In this document: positions 47,161 through 57,127 of the stretch, in pieces | Layout of the letters: each line of letters begins with the position of its first letter | Position numbering within the stretch: the stretch's first letter is position 1 | NCBI RefSeq assembly: GCF_003932495.1 | Contig: NZ_QZMT01000009.1 | Location: 1 to 64,000 of the forward strand | DNA from: Guyparkeria sp. SCN-R1 | Lineage (GTDB): Bacteria > Pseudomonadota > Gammaproteobacteria > Halothiobacillales > Halothiobacillaceae | Direction of reading: 5' to 3' | Length of the DNA: 64,000 bases | Translations under genes and position numbers: made by a program | Notes under the pieces: model-generated | The model's database searches: none | Told to the model about the DNA's origin: nothing | Seen by the model: the letters and a program-made list of their open reading frames with translations, nothing else

Positions 47161-48875
47161 GCCTGTCCTCGACGCATCGTGCCACCACCGGTGACCCGAT
47201 CGCCTGCTTCGGACGGCACGCTGATGGGCTCGTCCAATATCACCGGTACCGGCACGTCGATCAGTTCATACAGGCGTGCCAGTTGCAGACGAAACAGCCG
47301 GTCGAAATCACGTGTCGCCTCAGCGGGATTGTCATCCCCGAACCACCAGAACCAGTCCGATCCCTCGCAGACAGCGAGTTGCTGGGCATTTCGGGCTCGG
47401 GTCGTGTCGTCCCATTCACCATGGGTTTCGGAATCGAGATAGGCCTGACGGGCCTCGATCAGCCGATCCCAGGCCCGGTTCTTGGCGGTCTCGCCCACCC
47501 AAGTCGCGAGATTGCCGTAAACCCAGCTGCCGGCAACCAGCGCCTTGAGCTCCACGGCTGGCGGCTGCTCGTCCAGAAAGCTGGAGAAGGTGCTCATCTC
47601 GATACGCGGGTGGGCAGATAGTCGTTTGTAAAGACCATCAAGCAGCCAGAAGCCGTTATCCGGGTAATGCTCCCAGGCGTTCTCGCCGTCGAGGATGATC
47701 GGTACCAGCGGTGCCTCCACCCCGAGGTGCTCACAGGTATCAGCAATCGACACCAGGTGATGCACCAGGTCCTCGACCGCATCGTCGGCGTGCCAGTTCT
47801 GGTAATCGAAGCCGATGCGATCGGAGAGCCCATCGTCGCGGAAGAACAACCGCAATCCCTGGCCAGGTCGCGAGAACACCTGGTGGTCGCAGTGCAGTGT
47901 CTGGTGGGCGTGATTCAGACTGTTGCGCAGCACCTGCTGACCGCTGGCCGCCCACGCGAAGCCTGCCTGATCGAGCAGGCGGCAGGTGGCATCCGATATG
48001 GCCCCCTCGGCGGGCCAGCAACCGGCGGGATCACGCCCCAACAGCCGCCGGAAGACGGCACGCCCCTGTTCGATGTGCCAGCGCGAACGCTGCTCGCCAT
48101 CCGGATAGTCCTCGGCGTCCGGCTGCGGGGCTGCCGGTTCGGCTTCCTGCCCGGCACGCATGTCCTGCAACAACGGCATGATCGGATGCGCGTAGGGCGT
48201 CATGGAGAGTTCGATCTGGCCCCTATCGGCAAGCGCCTGGAAGCGTTCGAACAACCCCCCAATCGTTTCGCCGATCACGCCGAGCAACGATCGGCGTGAC
48301 TGAGCATCGAAATCGCCGTCGCGCTCGAGCAACTCGCCGGCCAGCGGATTTGATTGGCGCAGGGTCTCGCCCAACCACGCCAGGTGATACCAGGTCGAGA
48401 GATCACCGATGAACGCATCCGTGGCGTATCCGCCCGGATCGCGGGTTTGCAACAGGGTCTCGGCGGCATCGACCAGCCGGGCGAGCGGCTCGAACCGATC
48501 GATCATCCGCTCGCGATTGGCCCGCAATAGCGCTTCGATCACCCCGCGGCGCTGGTCACCGACCAGTTCGCTTGGCTCGGCGAGACTGACCAGCAGCGGA
48601 TCGCGCAGATCGGTGACCTCGCCGCCACGCTGAAACGCATCGATCTGTGCCGCGTAATCCTCAAGTTGCTCGAGAAGTATGGGGACGAAATTGACCACCA
48701 CTCGAGCATCGGGCCAGCGCTCGAGGTGCGCGGCCATGTCAGCGTAGTCCTTGATCGCATGCAGGTAGGTCCAGGGTTGCTGGTATACCCCGTCACGCGG
48801 ATCGCGGTACTCCGGCTGATGCATATGCCAGAGGAACACGACCGGCAGCGGTCTTGATGGAAGCGTGGTTGGCAT
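47157..48875 (-). CDS. Glycoside hydrolase family 57 protein (alpha-amylase/glucanotransferase type)
   Basis: The 572-residue protein opens with the GH57 motif LWHMHQPEYRDP and has the later family motif IILDGENAWEHYPDNG; GWPAEG-like CWPAEGAISD and a C-terminal WFWWFGDDNPAEATRDFD are also seen. GH57 members hydrolyse or transfer alpha-1,4 or alpha-1,6 glucans; which reaction occurs here cannot be told, though an amylase or debranching-related role in glycogen turnover fits the place between glgC and malQ. There is no signal peptide, so it is cytoplasmic. It starts 110 bases after glgC. Confidence 0.9.
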   Translation of the reverse strand: MPTTLPSRPLPVVFLWHMHQPEYRDPRDGVYQQPWTYLHAIKDYADMAAHLERWPDARVVVNFVPILLEQLEDYAAQIDAFQRGGEVTDLRDPLLVSLAEPSELVGDQRRGVIEALLRANRERMIDRFEPLARLVDAAETLLQTRDPGGYATDAFIGDLSTWYHLAWLGETLRQSNPLAGELLERDGDFDAQSRRSLLGVIGETIGGLFERFQALADRGQIELSMTPYAHPIMPLLQDMRAGQEAEPAAPQPDAEDYPDGEQRSRWHIEQGRAVFRRLLGRDPAGCWPAEGAISDATCRLLDQAGFAWAASGQQVLRNSLNHAHQTLHCDHQVFSRPGQGLRLFFRDDGLSDRIGFDYQNWHADDAVEDLVHHLVSIADTCEHLGVEAPLVPIILDGENAWEHYPDNGFWLLDGLYKRLSAHPRIEMSTFSSFLDEQPPAVELKALVAGSWVYGNLATWVGETAKNRAWDRLIEARQAYLDSETHGEWDDTTRARNAQQLAVCEGSDWFWWFGDDNPAEATRDFDRLFRLQLARLYELIDVPVPVILDEPISVPSEAGDRVTGGGTMRRGQA

Positions 48876-48985
48876 GCCGAATCACCCAGCTGGGCGCCCA
48901 GGCGCCCGGTTTGTCACGAAAGACGCTGTCCCGGAATCATTCAGGGAAAATGCCCCGAGGCACCCCGGATCAACCAGGATCGCTA

Positions 48986-50257
48986 TCAGCGCACCATGTG
49001 CAGTTTTTGTCCCAACATCTGGGGCGTGACGAGTACCACGCCCCCGGGGCTGACCTCGAATCGCTCCCGATCCGCCTCGAGATCGACCCCGATCTGCATG
49101 CCCGGCGGGATCAGGCAGCCCTTGTCGATTACCGCCCGTCGCACCTCGGCACCTTCGCCCACCTGCACGTTGGGCAGGATCACGGCATCTTCGACGTAGG
49201 CCTGCTCGCGCACCATCACGTTCGAGAACAGCAGCGAATGGCGCACCACCGCACCGGAGATGATGCAGCCGCCGCTGACCATCGAATCGATGGCCATGCC
49301 GCGGCGGCCGTCCTCATCGAAGACGAACTTCGCCGGCGGCAACTGCTCCTGGTAGGTCCAGATCGGCCAGTCGGTGTCGTAGAGATTGAGATCGGGCTGC
49401 ACGCCGATCAGCTCGAGGTTGGCCGACCAATAGGCATCGATGGTGCCCACGTCGCGCCAGTAGGGTTGATCGGTCAGCCCCGGTTCGCGGAATGGGTAGG
49501 CGTAGACCTGATTCTCCTCGATCAGGCGCGGGATGACGTTCTTGCCGAAATCGTGCTCGGAGTCGGGATCGTCGGCATCGAGGATCAACTGCTCGAACAG
49601 GAAATCGGTGCGAAAGACGTAGATACCCATCGAGGCGAGCGACGAGTCGGGCGAACTCGGCATGCGCGGCGGGTCGTCGGGTTTCTCGACGAAGCTCTCG
49701 ATACGGCCCTCGCGATCGATGCCCATCACGCCGAAGGCACGGGCCTGATCGATCGGCACCTCGATGCAGCCGATGGTCAGGTCCGCGCCCTTCTCGACGT
49801 GGTAGGCGATCATGGGACCGTAATCCATCTTGTAGACGTGATCACCCGCGAGGATCAGGGTGTATTCCGACTCGTGCGCGCGCAGGATGTCGATGTTCTG
49901 GTAAACGGCGTCCGCGGTGCCGCTGTACCACGACTGGTCGTTCATGCGCTGCTGGGCGGGAAGCAACTCGACGAACTCACCACGGGCGACGTGATTGCCG
50001 CCCCAACCAAGCTGGACGTGCTTGATTAGCGAATGGGCCTTGTATTGCGTCAGCACCCCCATGCGGCGAATGCCGGAATTGACGCAATTGGACAGCGGGA
50101 AGTCGATGATGCGGAACTTGCCCCCGAACGGCACGGCCGGCTTGGCACGCCAGTCGGTCAACTGACGCAGCCGCGAGCCGCGTCCACCGGCAAGGACCAG
50201 GGCCAATGTATCCCTGGTGATTCGACTGACCAGTCGCTTGGGGCTGTCGACAATCAT
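48986..50257 (-). CDS. glgC: Glucose-1-phosphate adenylyltransferase (ADP-glucose pyrophosphorylase)
   Basis: Makes ADP-glucose from glucose 1-phosphate and ATP, the committed step of glycogen synthesis. The 423-residue protein has [63 protein letters not shown], and the glucose-binding FVEKPDDPP, plus the C-terminal left-handed beta-helix repeats. The start at 50257 follows AGAGGAAA eight bases away; the upstream open frame has no family similarity. Activity is normally allosteric. It is divergent from glgB and heads glgC-GH57-malQ. Confidence 0.97.
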   Translation of the reverse strand: MIVDSPKRLVSRITRDTLALVLAGGRGSRLRQLTDWRAKPAVPFGGKFRIIDFPLSNCVNSGIRRMGVLTQYKAHSLIKHVQLGWGGNHVARGEFVELLPAQQRMNDQSWYSGTADAVYQNIDILRAHESEYTLILAGDHVYKMDYGPMIAYHVEKGADLTIGCIEVPIDQARAFGVMGIDREGRIESFVEKPDDPPRMPSSPDSSLASMGIYVFRTDFLFEQLILDADDPDSEHDFGKNVIPRLIEENQVYAYPFREPGLTDQPYWRDVGTIDAYWSANLELIGVQPDLNLYDTDWPIWTYQEQLPPAKFVFDEDGRRGMAIDSMVSGGCIISGAVVRHSLLFSNVMVREQAYVEDAVILPNVQVGEGAEVRRAVIDKGCLIPPGMQIGVDLEADRERFEVSPGGVVLVTPQMLGQKLHMVR

Positions 50258-50581
50258 CCCGAGTTTCCTCTCGCGTTCCATGTGGTCGAAACAGCGGCTA
50301 ACCGCCAGTCGAAAGCCTAGCGCATCCGTGTTTCCGGGGTATAACAATTTCGAGTCGAGGGAGACCATCGCAGGAAACGCCGGGCCTTGCGAACCTGCCC
50401 TGCTCTTTTCCAGGCCCTGCACACAGAGCCCCGGCAACGAGGCCACGGCACGCGTCATCCCGGAACCGGAGACCCGATCCGGGCTCGCTGCGACCCCGCG
50501 CCTATGCCATAGTCGGGTCAGCGAATCCGCCTGGCATCGCCGACAGTGCGCACCAGCGCCAACTACCGGGATCGAAACCGC
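50258..50581. other. Divergent glgC/glgB intergenic region
   Basis: A 324-bp gap without a credible gene. A TATAAC at 50340-50345 lacks a matching -35, and a CATAGT before glgB is weak. No riboswitch or repeat is recognised. Confidence 0.4.
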
Positions 50582-52753
50582 ATGGAAAACGACCTGCAAG
50601 CCATTGTCGATGCGCGCCACCACGACCCGCACCGGGTTCTGGGCGTGCATGCCATCGACAACGAAAACCTCCAGCTACGCACCTATCAGCCGCACGCCGC
50701 ATCGGTCGAGACCGTCGATCAGGACGGCGAGCCCATGGCATTGACGGCCCACCCGGAATGCCCCGGCCTGTTCGAGGCCTCCCTGCCGCGTGCCTGGGTT
50801 CCCAAGCATCCGGCCTATACCGTCGTCATGCCAGACGGGCATCGGTACGAGATCGTCGATCCATACAGTTTCCTGCCGACGGTCGGCGAACTCGACCTGC
50901 ACCTGTTCGCCGAGGGCCGACATCTGCAGTTGTGGCAAATGCTCGGTGCCCAGGTTCTTTCGGTCGACGAGGTGGTCGGCACCCGTTTTGCGGTGTGGGC
51001 CCCCAATGCCGAGCGTGTCAGCCTGGTCGGCAGCTTCAACGACTGGGACGGTCGTCGTCATCCCATGCGCGTGCTGGGTGACAGCGGCGTCTGGGAACTG
51101 TTCGTCCCGGGGGTAACGGTCGGCGATCTCTATAAGTTCGAGATCACCAGCCGCCTCACCGGCGAGACCCAGCTGCGCACAGACCCGGTCGGCCGCGCCT
51201 TCGAAATGCGCCCCGACACGGCCGCCATCGTGCCGGCCTTCCAGCCCTTCGAATGGCACGATGACGACTGGATGGCCCGCCGCGAGCAATGGCAATGGGA
51301 CCAGGCGCCCATGGCGACCTACGAGGTGCATCTGGGTTCCTGGCGATTGCCCGACGGGCGCTTTCCCAGTTACGACGAACTGGCCGATCAACTGATCCCC
51401 TACGTCCAGGAACGCGGCTTTACCCACATCGAATTGCTGCCGGTCACCGAGCATCCCTTCGATGCCTCCTGGGGTTACCAGACCACCGGGTATTTCGCTC
51501 CGACCAGTCGCTTCGGCAGCCCGACCGCCTTCTGCCGTTTCGTCGACCGGGCCCATGCCGCGGGCATCGGCGTGATCCTGGACTGGGTCCCCGCTCATTT
51601 CCCGCGTGACGAATTCGCCCTGGCGCGCTTCGACGGCAGCGCGCTCTACGAACACGAGGACCCCCGTCGCGGCGAACACCGGGACTGGGGCACCCTGATC
51701 TTCAACTACGGCCGGCGCGAGGTGCAGAACTTCCTGATCGCCTCGGCACAGTACTGGGTCGAGCAACTACACCTCGACGGCCTGCGCGTCGACGCGGTCG
51801 CCTCGATGCTCTACCTCGACTACTCCCGCCAGGCCGACGACTGGCTACCCAATCGGCACGGCGGGCGGGAGAACCTCGAGGCGATCGATTTCCTGCAGCG
51901 GCTCAACCACACGATTCTCTCGCGCAACCCCGGCACCCTGATGATGGCCGAGGAATCCACCGCCTGGCCGATGGTCTCCCGGCCACCGGAACACGGCGGA
52001 CTGGGTTTTTCCATGAAGTGGAACATGGGCTGGATGAACGACTCGCTCGCCTACTTCAGCGAGGATCCGCTGCACCGGCCCTATCACCACAACCTACTGA
52101 CCTTCGGGCTGCTGTACGCCTTTTCGGAAAACTTCGTGCTGCCGCTCTCCCACGACGAGGTCGTGCACGGCAAGCGCTCCTTGCCCGGCAAGATGCCGGG
52201 TGACGAATGGCAGCGTTTCGCCAATCTGCGCCTGCTGCTCGCCTGGCAGTACACCTTCCCCGGCAAGAAGCTCCTGTTCATGGGCACCGAGTTCGGCCAG
52301 GGCAACGAGTGGTCACATGCGCGAGAACTCGACTGGTGGATGCTCGACTACCCGTTGCACCAGGGCATCCAGGCCCTGGTCGACCAGCTCAATTTCCGCT
52401 ACCGGCACGAACCCGCTTTGCACGAACGCGACTTCGATGCCGGCGGCTTTGCCTGGATCGACTGCAACGACCGCAACCAGTCGGTGATCAGCTTCCTTCG
52501 TCATGGCCATTTCGAGACCGTGGTGGTGGTCTTCAACTTCACCCCGGTCGACCGCCCCGGCTACCGCATCGGCGTACCCGAGGCCGGGCGGTACCAGGTG
52601 CTCCTGAGTACCGACGGCGAGGGCTTCGGTGGCGCGGGCCACAACCCATCGCCCGGCACGGCCGAGGCCACCCCGTGGCACGATCAGCCGGCGAGCCTTA
52701 CGCTCGATCTGCCCGGCCTGTCGGCGGTCGTGCTCAAGCACGGCGGCGACTGA
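50582..52753 (+). CDS. glgB: 1,4-alpha-glucan branching enzyme
   Basis: GH13 enzyme that moves alpha-1,4 chains to alpha-1,6 branch points. The 723-residue protein has the N-terminal GlgB domains, a carbohydrate-binding CBM48 domain ([20 protein letters not shown]) and the TIM barrel with nucleophile D404 in [11 protein letters not shown], acid/base Glu at about 457 in MMAEEST and the transition-state Asp in [13 protein letters not shown]. The ATG at 50582 is preferred to one twelve codons upstream. It leads the glgB-glgA operon. Confidence 0.97.
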   Translation: MENDLQAIVDARHHDPHRVLGVHAIDNENLQLRTYQPHAASVETVDQDGEPMALTAHPECPGLFEASLPRAWVPKHPAYTVVMPDGHRYEIVDPYSFLPTVGELDLHLFAEGRHLQLWQMLGAQVLSVDEVVGTRFAVWAPNAERVSLVGSFNDWDGRRHPMRVLGDSGVWELFVPGVTVGDLYKFEITSRLTGETQLRTDPVGRAFEMRPDTAAIVPAFQPFEWHDDDWMARREQWQWDQAPMATYEVHLGSWRLPDGRFPSYDELADQLIPYVQERGFTHIELLPVTEHPFDASWGYQTTGYFAPTSRFGSPTAFCRFVDRAHAAGIGVILDWVPAHFPRDEFALARFDGSALYEHEDPRRGEHRDWGTLIFNYGRREVQNFLIASAQYWVEQLHLDGLRVDAVASMLYLDYSRQADDWLPNRHGGRENLEAIDFLQRLNHTILSRNPGTLMMAEESTAWPMVSRPPEHGGLGFSMKWNMGWMNDSLAYFSEDPLHRPYHHNLLTFGLLYAFSENFVLPLSHDEVVHGKRSLPGKMPGDEWQRFANLRLLLAWQYTFPGKKLLFMGTEFGQGNEWSHARELDWWMLDYPLHQGIQALVDQLNFRYRHEPALHERDFDAGGFAWIDCNDRNQSVISFLRHGHFETVVVVFNFTPVDRPGYRIGVPEAGRYQVLLSTDGEGFGGAGHNPSPGTAEATPWHDQPASLTLDLPGLSAVVLKHGGD

Positions 52754-52883
52754 TGACTCCCGCTGTGCCGAACCACCACGGTCCGATAACATGCGATACT
52801 TGGCGGTTTGGGGCGCACATCCAAAGTGCCCCCTTGGCGTGACGCCAACCGGCCGCCCTAACCGATATCAAGGAGATACCGAC

Positions 52884-54338
52884 GTGTCGCTGTCTGTGCT
52901 GTTTGCGACGAGTGAAGCCTATCCCCTGATCAAGACCGGGGGACTCGCCGACGTCTCCGGCGCGTTGCCCGCCGCGCTGACCGAGCTGGGTATCGACGTA
53001 CGCCTGGTCCTGCCGCGCTACGGCGACCTGGCCCTGCGCGAGGACCAGACCACCGAGCATCTCGCGCGCCTCGACGTCCTTGGCCAGCCGGTCGACATCC
53101 TGCAGACCGTCATGCCCGACAGCGGTGTACGCGTCTACCTGGTGGACCACCCCACCTTCTCCGCCCGCCAGGGCAATCCCTACATGGGTCCGGACGGCAA
53201 CTCCTGGCACGACAACCCCGACCGATTCGCCCTGTTCGCCCGCGCGGCCGTCGCCGTCGCTACCGGCGAGGTCGACCCCGACTGGCACCCGGACGTGGTA
53301 CATGCCAATGACTGGCAAACCGGCCTGATCCCGGCCCTGCTCCACGAGGCAGAAAAGCCGCAGACCGTCTTCACCCTGCACAACCTGGCCTATCAGGGCG
53401 TGTTCGACCGATCGACCTTTGAGCGCCTGGGGCTGCCATGGAGCCTGTGGCGACCCGACGGGCTCGAGTTCTGGGGCAACATGTCATTCATCAAGGGCGG
53501 CATCGTATTTGCCGACCGCATCACCACGGTGAGCCCCAACTACGCCCGGGAAATCCAGACCGCGGAGTTCGGTTACGGCCTCGATGGACTGCTACGCCAT
53601 CGCAGTGATTCGCTGGTCGGCATCCTCAACGGCATCGGCTCGGACTGGAACCCGGAGACCGACCCCGCCCTGGTCACGCCCTATTCGCGCGACAAACTCG
53701 ACGGCAAGGCGGCAAACAAGGCAGCCCTTCAGAAAGAGCTCGGCCTGCCGATACGGGATGACGTGCCCCTGATCGTGCATGTCGGTCGGCTGGTGGAACA
53801 GAAAGGGATCGACCTGCTCATCCAGGCCCTTTCCATGCTCGGGCAGCGCGACGTGCAGTTCGCCTGCCTGGGCAGCGGCGAGCGGCGCTTCGAACAGGCC
53901 CTGCGGGCACGTGCCGAGGCCGATCCCGAGCGCATCGCCGTACGCATCGGCTACGACGAGGGACTGGCCCATCGACTGGAAGGAGGTGGCGATGCGTTCA
54001 TCATGCCGAGTCGGTTCGAGCCCTGCGGGCTCAACCAGCTTTACAGTCTCAAGTACGGCACCGTACCGATCGTTCACAGCGTCGGTGGCCTGGCCGACAC
54101 GGTTACCCCCGTCACGCCGGCGACCCTCCGCGACGGCAGCGCCACCGGCATCGTGATGAACCAGGTCGATGTCACCTCGATCCTCTGGTCGATCGACGAA
54201 TTCAAGGCGTTGTTCAAGCGACCGGACGACCTGATACAGGTCCGCCAACAGGCAATGAGCCAGGAGTACGACTGGGGGGCCAGCGCCCGTTCCTATCTCG
54301 AGCTCTATCGAGCGATATCGAACCCTGACACAAAATGA
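52884..54338 (+). CDS. glgA: Glycogen synthase (ADP-glucose type)
   Basis: GT5 retaining glycosyltransferase that extends alpha-1,4-glucan from ADP-glucose. The 484-residue protein has the N-terminal ADP-glucose site KTGGLADV (17-24), HANDWQTGLIP, and the C-terminal SRFEPCGLNQLYSLKYGTVPIV with the catalytic Glu. It starts with GTG behind AAGGAG; the frame is open upstream into glgB without similarity. The next gene overlaps its stop (ATGATGA), so DUF1631 is coupled to glycogen synthesis. Confidence 0.97.
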   Translation: MSLSVLFATSEAYPLIKTGGLADVSGALPAALTELGIDVRLVLPRYGDLALREDQTTEHLARLDVLGQPVDILQTVMPDSGVRVYLVDHPTFSARQGNPYMGPDGNSWHDNPDRFALFARAAVAVATGEVDPDWHPDVVHANDWQTGLIPALLHEAEKPQTVFTLHNLAYQGVFDRSTFERLGLPWSLWRPDGLEFWGNMSFIKGGIVFADRITTVSPNYAREIQTAEFGYGLDGLLRHRSDSLVGILNGIGSDWNPETDPALVTPYSRDKLDGKAANKAALQKELGLPIRDDVPLIVHVGRLVEQKGIDLLIQALSMLGQRDVQFACLGSGERRFEQALRARAEADPERIAVRIGYDEGLAHRLEGGGDAFIMPSRFEPCGLNQLYSLKYGTVPIVHSVGGLADTVTPVTPATLRDGSATGIVMNQVDVTSILWSIDEFKALFKRPDDLIQVRQQAMSQEYDWGASARSYLELYRAISNPDTK

Positions 54339-56479
54339 TGAATCGATTCCAGACCAGCCCTGCCCAGGTCCGCGACGAACTGACCCGCCTAATGGGGGCC
54401 GCGTTGCACGAGGGCGTCAAACGGCTGTTTGCCCAAGTCGAGCGGCAGCTGTTCGATCAGGCCTCGTCCGAGACCGACAACGATCGACGGGCCGAGGCAT
54501 TTGAAGCCATCGCCCTATGTCGAAGCGAGCAGGAGGACTTCTACCGCGCCTTTGCCCAGACCCTGCTGGAGCCGGCGGCGGACTGGCGGCAGGCCGAATG
54601 GCATCAACTGATCGGCGATCGCGCTCGCGCGCTGACGTTCGAAGACAAGCTTGCCGAGGCCGGCCAGCGCTGCGGCATCGAGCACACCCAGTTCGAGGCA
54701 CGCATCGGTCAATTGCACAACGATGACCCGGAGAACGTTCCCGCCGGCCTGTTCACACTCGAATCGATCAGCCGGGCCTTTCTCGCCCGAACCCGCGACT
54801 TGCCGGACAGCGTCCGCCAACGATTGATCGCCCACTGGGCCGAACAGGTGCTGTTCCGGCTCACCCCGATCTACTCGGTACTCAACGACTACCTGATCCA
54901 GGTGGGTGTCCTGCCCGGCATCAAGCGGCTGCGCGACCCGCTGGCCGACGCAACCCCGCTCGGCACGCCGCCAACTGCCCGACCGACCGTCCCCGACGTG
55001 CCGCAACACGCCGGCCCCTCACCCGAAGCACTGGCCGACCGGTTGGTGCCGTTGGTTCGCGCCAGCATTGCCGGCGACGACCAGTATCAGTTCCGCTTCG
55101 AGCGCGACCAGGACTGGCGTCCCGACGATTTCGCCGCGTTCATTCGCGACCGCCTCGAGCCCACCCTGCCGGCCGCCAACTGGCCGACCCGCAGCCGGGA
55201 AGTGATTCGCCTGGTCGGCATGACCTTGGGCGACGTACTCAATGACGAGTTGATCGATCCGCGCCACCGCCGACAGATCGCCACGCTGCAACTCGCGGTG
55301 TTGCTGCTCGCATCGAAAGATCGCCATTTCCTCTCCGATGCCGATCACCCGATGCGTCGCATCCTCAACCTGCTTGCCCTGATCGGCTCGGACCCGGATC
55401 TCAAGCCGGATATCGAGTCGACCGCGTCGATCCTTGGCCCCATCCAGCAGGCCGTGCTCGACAACCCCGCCGAGCTCGACACATTCGCCGATCACCTGCG
55501 AGATATCTCGCGCGGCAAGCCGACCGAGTCGCCCGAGCCGGCGGTCACCCCGGCGCACGAGCGTCTGGCCCAGATCGAGGAACGATGCCGAATCCGCGTC
55601 GGCAAGATCCTGGCCGGTCATACCAACGAGATGCCGGTGCGCGCGCCGACACGCGCCCTACTCGACGACGTATTCCAGCCCTTCATGGTCCGCACCATGA
55701 TCAACCAGGGCCGGCAAAGCGCACCGTGGGCCGGAATTATCGGCCTGCTCCAGGATGCACTGACCCTGCAACCCGACCCCACCCTGGGTCCGGATGACGT
55801 CAAGGCATTCAGCCGCGAGGCCTCGCGGGTGTTCAACGACAGGACCAGCGACGGGCTGCTCGGCGAAGAGCAGCAGACCCTGGATGCCTTCATCGAGTAT
55901 CTCGACGCCCAGAGCCGCGACAGCCTGGACGTGCCCGTAGTGTCCCGGTCGAAACCGGCAGGTGCCGAGCAAACGCCAACCCATGCCACCGTCGACGGCC
56001 CGAAGGCCGAAGCGGTGTCTGTCGAAGCGCTGACGATTCCCTCGCCGGTCGTCGAGGCGGACTCGCCGCCGACCACCCCGGATCACGTGGCGTGCGCGGA
56101 GGAGGATTCGCAGGCAGACGTGGTCGCCAACGAACCGGAAACCACCGCAAGCCACATCCCCACCGACGGGCTACTGCTCGCCTCGCTCGACGTCGTTCAA
56201 GCATTTTTCGAGCAGCAGAGCACGAGCGAGGAATGGTTCGAGGTATACACCGGGCCCGGGCGTGCGCTGCGTCGCCTGAAAGTCCGGGATCTCGACATCG
56301 ACAACGGCGTGGTCAACTTCGCCAATCGCACCGGGCAAGCCAAGCTGAACCTCCCCGTCGCTCAGGTACTCGATGACCTGTTCGCCGATCGCACGCGGCT
56401 TGTGTTCGGTAACCCACGATTCGCCCGCTCGCTTACCGAGTTGCGCGGCCAACTGGAGGAGCATCGCGATGAACACTGA
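54335..56479 (+). CDS. DUF1631-type protein
   Basis: The 714-residue protein is largely helical and matches the pattern of DUF1631 proteins: an N-terminal LFDQASSETDNDRRAEAFEAIALCR...FYRAFAQTLL region, a long helical middle and, after an acidic linker (about 520-610), a C-terminal PilZ-like beta domain (EWFEVYTGPGRALRRLKVRD). DUF1631 members have no settled function. It overlaps the glgA stop and the following PilZ gene, so all three form one transcript; a link of c-di-GMP to glycogen is suggested, not shown. There is no signal peptide. Confidence 0.7.
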   Translation: MMNRFQTSPAQVRDELTRLMGAALHEGVKRLFAQVERQLFDQASSETDNDRRAEAFEAIALCRSEQEDFYRAFAQTLLEPAADWRQAEWHQLIGDRARALTFEDKLAEAGQRCGIEHTQFEARIGQLHNDDPENVPAGLFTLESISRAFLARTRDLPDSVRQRLIAHWAEQVLFRLTPIYSVLNDYLIQVGVLPGIKRLRDPLADATPLGTPPTARPTVPDVPQHAGPSPEALADRLVPLVRASIAGDDQYQFRFERDQDWRPDDFAAFIRDRLEPTLPAANWPTRSREVIRLVGMTLGDVLNDELIDPRHRRQIATLQLAVLLLASKDRHFLSDADHPMRRILNLLALIGSDPDLKPDIESTASILGPIQQAVLDNPAELDTFADHLRDISRGKPTESPEPAVTPAHERLAQIEERCRIRVGKILAGHTNEMPVRAPTRALLDDVFQPFMVRTMINQGRQSAPWAGIIGLLQDALTLQPDPTLGPDDVKAFSREASRVFNDRTSDGLLGEEQQTLDAFIEYLDAQSRDSLDVPVVSRSKPAGAEQTPTHATVDGPKAEAVSVEALTIPSPVVEADSPPTTPDHVACAEEDSQADVVANEPETTASHIPTDGLLLASLDVVQAFFEQQSTSEEWFEVYTGPGRALRRLKVRDLDIDNGVVNFANRTGQAKLNLPVAQVLDDLFADRTRLVFGNPRFARSLTELRGQLEEHRDEH

Positions 56480-56864
56480 ACACGCGACTCGCCCCAGTGG
56501 TGACGAGCACCACCGCGACCGCCGCGACTTCCTGCGGCTCGACAAGACCGGCTCCGGCCTGCTGCGCCTCACCGGTGAATCCCACCCGGTGGGCAGCGGA
56601 AGCATCATCGATATCAGCGCCAACGGCCTGAATCTCTGCTGCGACGCCGACTGGGCCGACCGGGTACGCCCCGGCACACCGGTCGAGGTGGTTGCGCGCC
56701 TGGAGGAGAATGCCGAGCCGTTCTACCTGCTTGGCGAGGTGATCTGGCATCGTCCCCTGGAAAATGGCGAATGCCAGATCGGCATCGAACTGCCTCTGCC
56801 CGGGGAAAAACCCGACCTGCCACGCAACGACAACCGCGACTGGCGGGCCCTTTTTCTGGCCTGA
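56469..56864 (+). CDS. PilZ-domain protein
   Basis: The 131-residue protein has the PilZ c-di-GMP motifs: RRDFLRL (RxxxR type, about 17-23) and DISANGLNL (D/NxSxxG), then the beta-barrel. It is probably a small c-di-GMP receptor acting on a partner, most likely its overlapping neighbour DUF1631. The ATG at 56469 overlaps the end of that gene by 11 bases; the upstream open frame is unsupported. The gap to purL (263 bases) holds a TACAAT -10-like element near 57013. Confidence 0.85.
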   Translation: MNTEHATRPSGDEHHRDRRDFLRLDKTGSGLLRLTGESHPVGSGSIIDISANGLNLCCDADWADRVRPGTPVEVVARLEENAEPFYLLGEVIWHRPLENGECQIGIELPLPGEKPDLPRNDNRDWRALFLA

Positions 56865-57127
56865 GAATGCGAGGGGCGATTTGAACTGCCGGCGAGCCTG
56901 CCCCCACGGCCGACTGGCTCTCACCAGAACCCTGCGCAACCGCTCAGCCGAACTGCGGCCATTCGTCCAACGATCTGCCCGCAGACCCTACCGAGGTTGG
57001 CGCCAGGCTGTTGTACAATTCACGCCCTCAGCACGCGCCGCCCGACGACTGCCTTCCGCGTCCGCCATGCGCGACCCGTGCCTGCCACCCGACACACACC
57101 GACCCAGGCGACCAGCCCGACCGACCT

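Noticed and set aside
56998-57018. purL promoter TTGGCG plus TACAAT
   Set aside because: The spacer would be only about 11 bases; the -10-like box alone is not enough.
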